From Fibrobacteria bacterium GUT77 (GTDB taxonomy: Bacteria; Fibrobacterota; Chitinivibrionia; Chitinivibrionales; Chitinispirillaceae), in NCBI GenBank assembly GCA_001462255.1, contig LIUJ01000084.1, positions 1-19,260 of the forward strand: a DNA stretch of 19,260 nt, read 5' to 3'. Every line of letters starts with the position of its first letter. The first letter of the stretch is position 1. Below are positions 1 to 6,336 of this stretch, one piece after another. The notes beneath the pieces were generated by a model. The model had not been told where the DNA came from. It saw only the letters and a program-made list of their open reading frames with translations, and searched no databases. Both the position numbers and the translations under genes were made by a program.

Positions 1-1242
1 ACCTACGGCGACTTCCAGCCGGAGATGGACATGGTAAACAAAGCGTTCCTCGAACTCCTGATAGACGGCGACTCCGACGGACGCGGCTTCTCCTACCCCA
101 TCCCGACCTACAACATAACCCAGCATTTCAACTGGGACAGCGAAAACGCCCAACTGCTCTTCAAAATGACCGGCAAGTACGGCACGCCTTATTTCCAAAA
201 CTTCATAAACTCCTCGCTCAAGCCGGGCGACGTGCGCTCCATGTGTTGCCGCCTGCAACTCGACAAACGAGAACTGCGCAACCGCGGCGGCGGGCTTTTC
301 GGCGCCGACGAGTTCACGGGGTCAATAGGCGTCGTAACCATAAACCTACCCAGAATCGGCCATATCGCCAAGTCCAAAGACGACTATTACAACCAGCTCA
401 ACCACTATATGGATATAGCGCGCGACTCCCTTGAAAGGAAACGCGAGGCCATAACCAAACTTATGGACCAAGGCCTCTTCCCGTACACGCAACGCTACTT
501 GCGCCACTGGAACAACCACTTTTCCACGATAGGCCTTATCGGGATGAACGAGTCCACGCTCAACTATATGGGCAAAGACCTGACCGACCCCGAAGCGCGT
601 GAGTTTGCCATGGAAGTGCTTAAACACATGCGCGGACGCCTCATAATGTACCAAGAAGAGACCGGCCACCTATACAATTTGGAGGCTACGCCCGGGGAGA
701 GCACTTCCTATAGGCTCGCCAAACTCGACAGAAAAAGGTTTCCCGACATGATCATACCCGGCGGCGACAACCCGTTCTTCACAAACTCATCCCAGTTGCC
801 GGTCAACGCCACGCCCGACCTTTTCGACGCCCTTGATATGCAAAACGACGTCCAAAGCCAGTACACTGGCGGCACGGTCTTCCACGCCCATATCGGGGAA
901 TCCATAGACGACGTGGAAACCTGCAAACAATTAGTTAAAGACATCGCCTACAACTACCGTATACCGTACTTTACCATATCGCCGACCTTCTCCGTCTGCA
1001 AATCCCACGGCTACCTTAGAGGCCGGCACTTCGCCTGCCCAAACTGCTCCGAGGAGACGGAGGTCTACGCGCGCATAGTGGGATACTACCGCCCCGTGCA
1101 AAATTGGAATCCGGGCAAAAAATCGGAATTTAGCCAAAGGGTCGTCTTCGCCCCGCAAAATCCCGATGAAAACACTTTGACAAACTTTTCCGATTTGGTA
1201 AAACAACGGGAAATGGTGGGATTTGCCGAAGCCGTAGGCTGA
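1..1242 (+). CDS. nrdD: Anaerobic (class III) ribonucleoside-triphosphate reductase, C-terminal part (5' truncated)
   Basis: This is the catalytic subunit that reduces ribonucleoside triphosphates to deoxyribonucleotides under anoxia with a glycyl radical. The frame is open from base 1 with no start, so the N-terminus (including any ATP cone) lies outside; 413 residues are visible. Near the end a zinc site of the form C-x2-H ... C-x2-C (CKSH, CPNC) precedes the motif RIVGYYRPVQNW; its Gly (codon 1081-1083) is the expected glycyl radical site. These are features of the NrdD type found in many strict anaerobes. The stop lies two bases before the nrdG start, so the two genes form one operon. The Met at 25 is internal, not the start. 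Identification rests on the C-terminal zinc and radical motifs and on the neighbour. Confidence 0.95.
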   Translation, partial: TYGDFQPEMDMVNKAFLELLIDGDSDGRGFSYPIPTYNITQHFNWDSENAQLLFKMTGKYGTPYFQNFINSSLKPGDVRSMCCRLQLDKRELRNRGGGLFGADEFTGSIGVVTINLPRIGHIAKSKDDYYNQLNHYMDIARDSLERKREAITKLMDQGLFPYTQRYLRHWNNHFSTIGLIGMNESTLNYMGKDLTDPEAREFAMEVLKHMRGRLIMYQEETGHLYNLEATPGESTSYRLAKLDRKRFPDMIIPGGDNPFFTNSSQLPVNATPDLFDALDMQNDVQSQYTGGTVFHAHIGESIDDVETCKQLVKDIAYNYRIPYFTISPTFSVCKSHGYLRGRHFACPNCSEETEVYARIVGYYRPVQNWNPGKKSEFSQRVVFAPQNPDENTLTNFSDLVKQREMVGFAEAVG

Positions 1243-1244
1243 TT

Positions 1245-1961
1245 ATGTGCGCCGACGAATCGCAAATCCCGGTGATCTCCGGTTGGACAAAAACGTCGTT
1301 CATCGACTATCCGGGCACAGCATCCACTGTGCTCTTCCTATCCGGTTGCAACCTGCGTTGCCCGTATTGCCACAATCCCGGTATAGTCCTAAACGACTAC
1401 CCTCCGGTACCGTTTGACGCCGTCGGCGACCACGTCGCCAAACGCAAGGGCGTTATAAGGGGCGCCGTAATAAGCGGCGGCGAACCTACTTTACATTCGA
1501 GATTACCGGATTTATGCGGCGCTCTGAAAGCGCTGGGATTGAAGGTTAAGATTGATACGAACGGCTTGGAACCGGACGTATTGGCGGTCTGTCGCCCGGA
1601 TTACTTGGCTTTGGATGTCAAAACATCGTTCGACAAGTACAATTTATTGATGAACGCCGCAAAACATCATTATAATGATGTTAAAGAACGTCTATCAGAA
1701 TCAATAAACATCGTCAAATCCATGGGCGAAAACGCGGAGATAAGAATAACGGTCGTACCTACAATAGTCGACCGCGCGGACATAGAACTGCTACGCGAAG
1801 AATTACGCGGGGTAAACAAAGTTTTCATACAACACTTCAACCCAAGTCGGCCGATGCTTAACCCAACCTACTCGTCCGTAAAACCTTACGACACGGATGA
1901 ATCGGAACGTATGCGCGATACGCTCTCAAAAGCCGGAATCAGTTGCGAAATCAGGGGTTAA
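1245..1961 (+). CDS. nrdG: Anaerobic ribonucleoside-triphosphate reductase activating protein (radical SAM)
   Basis: The 238-residue protein is the radical SAM activase that uses a 4Fe-4S cluster and S-adenosylmethionine to generate the glycyl radical on NrdD. The cluster ligands are visible as C35, C39 and C42 in GCNLRCPYCHNP, and the SAM-binding SGGEP motif follows at about residues 76-80. The N-terminal 'SGWTKTSFIDYPG' stretch is typical of NrdG/PflA-like activases that pair with anaerobic reductases. It starts two bases after the nrdD stop, which supports co-transcription and this partner. It could be named only 'radical SAM activase' from its own sequence, but the adjacency makes NrdG the best call. 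It ends facing the cyclase gene tail-to-tail, with 45 bases between the stops and no clear terminator. Confidence 0.93.
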   Translation: MCADESQIPVISGWTKTSFIDYPGTASTVLFLSGCNLRCPYCHNPGIVLNDYPPVPFDAVGDHVAKRKGVIRGAVISGGEPTLHSRLPDLCGALKALGLKVKIDTNGLEPDVLAVCRPDYLALDVKTSFDKYNLLMNAAKHHYNDVKERLSESINIVKSMGENAEIRITVVPTIVDRADIELLREELRGVNKVFIQHFNPSRPMLNPTYSSVKPYDTDESERMRDTLSKAGISCEIRG

Positions 1962-2006
1962 CCGCCCTCATGACATAAGTTTGCCGTTACTGTCCGCATT
2001 GCTCCC

Positions 2007-4997
2007 CTATTTTGAGGTCAATCTATTGACCCCGTCCCAATCGTCCCCCGGCGGATTGTCTATATATTTTTTACACATCTCCACAAACCGCGCGGACGGC
2101 GTCGGCTTCTTTACGTTTATCTTTTTATTGTGTTCCATCAAGTCCGCTTTTTCAAACCACTCAAGCGCCTTTCTGAAATCCCGCTCGCCGTAATAGCAAT
2201 TTATACCTTTGTTGTACGGCTCCAACAGACTCGCCGTCTCGCTTGTCAGTTCACCTTTTCTGTCAATCAACTCGTACACCGTTACGGGTTCCGACTTTCC
2301 TACTACCGTTATGACGTCCAATTTTCTCGTTTCAAACAAATCGCTTACCTTACTTAGGGTGTTGGGGTTTATAACCGTATCTAGGGTGTTGTTGCTGATC
2401 ATCGTGTAAACGCCGTAGTTTTTGGCGGCGCTCTCCAAACGCGCGGCGAGGTTAACGGCGTCGCCCATCATCGTGTAATTCATTCTGACCTTCGATCCCA
2501 TATTGCCGGTTGTGATGTCGCCGGTATTTATGCCTATGCGCATCCTCATGTCGTGGACGATTTTCGGCCATTTCTCGCCCTCGGAACGCCACTTATCGCG
2601 CAATTCAGCCAATTTTTTTTGCATATCCAACGCGGTGAGGCAGGCCTGTTCGGCGTGGTTGTCCATTTGCATTGGGGCGCCGAAAAAGGCTATTATCGCG
2701 TCGCCCTCATATTTGTCAAGCGTCCCGTAGTGTTCCAACAGGATATCCGTCATGGCGGACAGGTACTCGTTTAACAGTTCCACCAAGCGCGTGGGCGAAC
2801 CCAACTTTTCGGAAAACGTGGAGAATCCCTCTATGTCGGTGAAGTAAGCCGTGCGCACCCCCTCGTCGCCGCCCAACTGCGGACGTTGCCTCTGCGTGTA
2901 CATCATGTCTATGAGCTCCGGCGACAAGTACTGCTTAAATGTACTCTGCAAATATTTCCTATTCTTCTCCTCCGTCATGTAGCGGTAAACGGTAACGGCC
3001 GTAAACGTGAGCGCTATCGTTACAAGGGGACGCACCATCTCCAACCAAAGAAGCGACGCGTCAAAGAGTTGAAACGCCGCGAACGAGTAAACGAAGATCG
3101 ACGCGGCGGCGAGTATTCCTCCTAAAACAGGCTTGGTAAAGAAGCCGATGAGCGCCGCGAACAAACCCACGGCAACCATAACAAGAATATCCTGCCACTC
3201 GGCAAGACGGCGCACGTAAACCCCGGTGAATATGGAATTCAAAAGCGACGCGTGTATTTCCACCGCCGGGAAAACCCGCTCGTGCGGCGCGGACTTTATA
3301 TCGAACATGGCAGGCGAGGTCGAACCCACAATGAAAACGTTCCCCTCCATCGGGTAGTTCACCTTGTTCTCCATCACGTCGTAGAAGCTGAAGTACGGAA
3401 ACGGCTTCGACTTAGGCCCAAAGTAGGTAACGACGTGGCGGCCGTCGCCGGAGAGCGGTATGCGGGCGGGAGCCCCAAAATCGCGCCGTGAGCCTTTGGA
3501 AACGGTTTCCAAGATCGCGTCGGCATCGCCAGAGAGCAACTCGTCCAGCGCCGGCGTACGAAGAACGGGAAGGGACGAGACCAATATGCCCTTATCGCGC
3601 TTGACCCAAAAGTCAAAGGTAACCAATTTTCTGTCTACGCCAGAGGACGTATCAATATTGAGATCGCTTGCCGCCAGCCGCGACAGCGTGCCTACATCAA
3701 GCGCGGTAAGCCACAGGGACTCGTCGTCGGAAAACACCTCCCACTCAATGTCCGAATCGCGTCTTATAGCGTACCCGCCGGATATTTCGAGCTCGTCGTC
3801 CACGGCCATTTTTATAGGATCAATTCGCGCGTTTGCGTTATTGGTACTATCATTAACATTATCATAAGCATCTTTTCCAAATAACGCCGCCGACAACGCC
3901 GCCGTCATCTTGGGCGACGCCTTCCCACCCCGAGTCTCCATGCCTACCCCGCCGTCGGCGTCTTTATAGACCGCTACGTATGACGACACCCGCCTCTTCT
4001 GCCCTTCGCCAAGCGACAAAATACCTTCCCTATCCGCCGATATTATCCTAAACTGCGCCTCCGTGAAATCGGGGTATGAGAACGATACCTTCCCTCCCCC
4101 ATCCTTAAAAATCTTAAACGGCTTTCCGATATCTATGTACTTGTTCGGCTTTAGCGTAATTTCCTCGTTCGGCGTAGCGAAGAGATCGGCGGCCACCCGT
4201 ACGCTCATAGGCAGATAGACGGGCGGGAACTTCGCGAAGCGGTATAGGAGCGGTATGCTCCTAACCACGGACGAGGCGTCAACCACGTTTACATGGCCTA
4301 TCTGCTTCGCCGCCCGCGCGTTCTCCGGGTATATGCCGTCTATTATGGTCTTCGTGTTCCTAATGCTCGACATAAGCGAATCCGGAAACTCCACGGTCGA
4401 CGCCGGATGCAACGAATTGTGCCAGTTCATATCCATGCGGTGGGCTACTTGTGAGGCGAAGTCGCGGTAGTTGCTCTCCTCGGCCATAGACAGACCCAAG
4501 GTCACACGCCCGCTCTTGGCTATGGCCTTCGCGAACCTTTCGTCGTAGTCCACGGCGGCGGCGAGGCGTTCGTTCAACCTTTCGCGGTACTTGCCGAGGG
4601 CGGCGTCGCCGCTGACGGCGTCGTCGAGGGTTTGGGCCAAACGCGAGTAGCGCTTCTCGTCTTCCCGCTCGTAAAAGAGCACATCAAAGGCGATGGACGC
4701 GGGAAAACGCGAGGATAGGGAATCCACCATTTTGGCTTGATAACCGCGATCCCAGCTCCAGTAGGATCCCATCTTCTCCATGCTACGCTCGTCTATGTCC
4801 ACTATGTGTATTGCGTAATCGGGGAATTGATCGCTCCCTCCGTCCTCCGCGCCCTCCTGGTACTTGAGCTTGTAGCGCCAATCGTAGGCGACGTTTTCGA
4901 GCCTGTCGATAAAGCGCGTGGAGGAGTAGTACAAAACGACGGTCATCCCCACGGCAAAGAGCAGGCTCATCGCGAGGGTCAGCAACGTTTTTTTCAT
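2007..4997 (-). CDS. CHASE2-domain class III adenylate cyclase
   Basis: This membrane-bound signalling enzyme of 996 residues is predicted to make cAMP from ATP in response to an extracytoplasmic cue. After an N-terminal membrane segment (about residues 1-22) comes a long periplasmic CHASE2 region (about 25-590), three closely spaced membrane segments (about 600-672) and a cytoplasmic class III cyclase domain. Both metal-binding Asp residues are visible (FTDIEGFS near residue 720; YEGDAIIAFFG near 760), as is the transition-state Asn/Arg pair in GDAVNLAARLE. The purine-selecting Lys is plausibly that of DKYEGD; the Asp partner is Thr, which is common in bacterial cyclases. The tail (NPPGDDWDGV) resembles that of other CHASE2 cyclases. 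The ATG at 4995-4997 is chosen because it overlaps the upstream stop as ATGA; an in-frame start at 5069 would place 24 residues inside the M23 gene. Guanylate cyclase activity is less likely. Confidence 0.92.
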   Translation of the reverse strand: MKKTLLTLAMSLLFAVGMTVVLYYSSTRFIDRLENVAYDWRYKLKYQEGAEDGGSDQFPDYAIHIVDIDERSMEKMGSYWSWDRGYQAKMVDSLSSRFPASIAFDVLFYEREDEKRYSRLAQTLDDAVSGDAALGKYRERLNERLAAAVDYDERFAKAIAKSGRVTLGLSMAEESNYRDFASQVAHRMDMNWHNSLHPASTVEFPDSLMSSIRNTKTIIDGIYPENARAAKQIGHVNVVDASSVVRSIPLLYRFAKFPPVYLPMSVRVAADLFATPNEEITLKPNKYIDIGKPFKIFKDGGGKVSFSYPDFTEAQFRIISADREGILSLGEGQKRRVSSYVAVYKDADGGVGMETRGGKASPKMTAALSAALFGKDAYDNVNDSTNNANARIDPIKMAVDDELEISGGYAIRRDSDIEWEVFSDDESLWLTALDVGTLSRLAASDLNIDTSSGVDRKLVTFDFWVKRDKGILVSSLPVLRTPALDELLSGDADAILETVSKGSRRDFGAPARIPLSGDGRHVVTYFGPKSKPFPYFSFYDVMENKVNYPMEGNVFIVGSTSPAMFDIKSAPHERVFPAVEIHASLLNSIFTGVYVRRLAEWQDILVMVAVGLFAALIGFFTKPVLGGILAAASIFVYSFAAFQLFDASLLWLEMVRPLVTIALTFTAVTVYRYMTEEKNRKYLQSTFKQYLSPELIDMMYTQRQRPQLGGDEGVRTAYFTDIEGFSTFSEKLGSPTRLVELLNEYLSAMTDILLEHYGTLDKYEGDAIIAFFGAPMQMDNHAEQACLTALDMQKKLAELRDKWRSEGEKWPKIVHDMRMRIGINTGDITTGNMGSKVRMNYTMMGDAVNLAARLESAAKNYGVYTMISNNTLDTVINPNTLSKVSDLFETRKLDVITVVGKSEPVTVYELIDRKGELTSETASLLEPYNKGINCYYGERDFRKALEWFEKADLMEHNKKINVKKPTPSARFVEMCKKYIDNPPGDDWDGVNRLTSK

Positions 4998-5899
4998 ATT
5001 GCGCCCGCAATCATGATTTCTTCTGGGAAAAAATATTCTTCCGGGTTCTGTTGTTTGTCGTCGCGCCACAGCTCGTAGTGCAGATGCGGCCCGGTGGTCA
5101 TGCCGGATATGCCCACCGTCCCTATCTCCTCGCCGCGCGCCACGGTCTTGCCCTTTACCGCCCGCACGGTACCTAAGTGAGCGTACACGGTCCTAAAACC
5201 GCGCCCGTGGGTGATCGTCACGCGCTTGCCCCAAACGGGGTCGGATTCCACCTGCGTCACCACCCCCACCGCGGTAGCCGCGATAGGAGCGCCCGTCTCC
5301 GCCGCGATATCGACCCCGTAGTGCATCTTGGGTTTACTCGTAAACGGGTCAATCGTCATCCCGAACTGCCTCGACACAACGGAATGCGCGGGCTGAATAG
5401 GGCGACAGACGGGAATCGTGTCAAAGAGATTGTTCCTCTCGCTACCCACCGCCGACGCGAAACCGACCACGACCTTCTCGTACTCGCTTATGTGGCGGAG
5501 CACGGCGGCCGGCGAGAGCCCAACCGCCGGCGTTTTCTGCGGGGGCTTTACCGGTTGCGGCTTGTTCGGAAGCCCTATAGACTCGAAGTTCTGTTCCTTG
5601 GCGCTCTGAAGGCGCCCCATTCGCTCCTTGAGAGCGCTCAAGTGCTTCAGCGTAAAGCCTATATTGCCGGACAGCCGGTCGTTCTGCTGCCGTAAATTGT
5701 TGCCCCGCGCCCGCTCCTGATCGGTGAGCATCATCCTGTCAAGCGGAACAAAGAATGCCGCGATACCGGCGACCACCAACAACGCCGCGGTAACGACAAG
5801 CCACAACGGCAACCGCCACAAGCGGGAACCGCCCGGCGGCATCAAATAAACGGAATGTCCTTTTCCCATCAAATCCTCGCTACTCGACTGTTTGCCCAT
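4994..5899 (-). CDS. Membrane-anchored M23 family peptidase
   Basis: The 301-residue protein is a probable peptidoglycan endopeptidase or a non-enzymatic activator of one, anchored to the inner membrane and facing the periplasm. It has a short cytoplasmic N-terminus, one membrane segment at about residues 30-50, a charged helical, probably coiled-coil stretch at about 60-105, a Pro-rich linker and a C-terminal LytM/M23 domain. The zinc ligands look intact: His and Asp in HYGVD (near 192-196) and the HLH motif (near 272-274), so it is probably active. The stop overlaps the cyclase ATG by four bases, indicating translational coupling. It follows the coiled-coil gene by 15 bases. A second in-frame ATG is at codon 11; the longer form is kept. 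Similar TM-coil-M23 proteins act in cell division or shape, but a specific role cannot be read from the sequence. Confidence 0.9.
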   Translation of the reverse strand: MGKQSSSEDLMGKGHSVYLMPPGGSRLWRLPLWLVVTAALLVVAGIAAFFVPLDRMMLTDQERARGNNLRQQNDRLSGNIGFTLKHLSALKERMGRLQSAKEQNFESIGLPNKPQPVKPPQKTPAVGLSPAAVLRHISEYEKVVVGFASAVGSERNNLFDTIPVCRPIQPAHSVVSRQFGMTIDPFTSKPKMHYGVDIAAETGAPIAATAVGVVTQVESDPVWGKRVTITHGRGFRTVYAHLGTVRAVKGKTVARGEEIGTVGISGMTTGPHLHYELWRDDKQQNPEEYFFPEEIMIAGAI

Positions 5900-5914
5900 A
5901 CGCTAAACCCGACC

Positions 5915-6268
5915 TCACACACCGTCTTGGCCGCTCTCTTCGCCCTCAACGCCCTTGTTGCGGGCTACCCTGTGAATCTCCTTTATCTTCTCGTTGATGT
6001 CGGCGATTTCGGCGTAGAGAGCCCGAACGTTCTCTATGGCCTTGGTTATGACCAAATCGGCGCCGGCGTCGGCCTCACGCGCGTCTTGGGCCAAGTCGTA
6101 AAAACGCTCGCCGATGTCGAGGAAGTTGCGCTCGATCTTCCGCTTGGCCGACATCTCGTCGATCTTCAGTTTGCCGACCTTGGTATACTCCTCAATCTTC
6201 TCGGCGGACATCACGGCGCCGTCCTTCAAACTTTTCTTGATCTTCTCCCAAACGTTGTCCATATCCAT
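5915..6268 (-). CDS. Small coiled-coil protein of unknown function
   Basis: The product has 117 residues, is rich in Lys, Glu, Asp and Ala, and has no Cys, signal peptide or membrane segment. Nearly the whole chain reads as amphipathic helix with heptad-like spacing, and a stretch near the C-terminus (ALYAEIADINEKIKEI) is a good coiled-coil candidate. I do not recognise a family. An excellent Shine-Dalgarno AGGAGGG (plus-strand 6274-6280) lies five bases before the ATG, making this the clearest ribosome binding site in the window. It is the first gene of the operon with the M23 peptidase and CHASE2 cyclase, so a cytoplasmic scaffold or regulatory role with those membrane proteins is possible but only inferred. 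Confidence 0.8.
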   Translation of the reverse strand: MDMDNVWEKIKKSLKDGAVMSAEKIEEYTKVGKLKIDEMSAKRKIERNFLDIGERFYDLAQDAREADAGADLVITKAIENVRALYAEIADINEKIKEIHRVARNKGVEGEESGQDGV

Positions 6269-6273
6269 AACCG

Positions 6274-6301
6274 CCCTCCTTTGTTTTTGATTTTCATTAT
6301 A
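6274..6301 (-). promoter_or_regulatory. Candidate -10 box and ribosome binding site of the coiled-coil/M23/cyclase operon
   Basis: On the minus strand a perfect TATAAT (plus-strand 6296-6301) would place the transcription start near 6289, about 20 bases before the ATG. The Shine-Dalgarno AGGAGGG occupies 6274-6280. No good -35 is seen at the proper spacing; a TTGACG nearby is too close to this -10. The 68-base divergent spacer between this operon and the polymerase gene is very A/T-rich, so both promoters must lie in it or reach into the coding regions. Confidence 0.4.
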
Positions 6302-6336
6302 TATACGTCAACACTTAATAATATATTATATGTACC

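Noticed and set aside
1897..2193. Plus-strand open frame across the nrdG/cyclase junction
   Set aside because: It overlaps both genes out of frame, has no homology that I recognise, and its second half is antisense to the conserved tail of the cyclase.
4997..5069. A longer N-terminus for the CHASE2 cyclase starting at 5069
   Set aside because: The extra 24 residues are basic and lie entirely inside the M23 coding region; the ATG at 4997 gives an ATGA overlap and begins directly with the hydrophobic segment.
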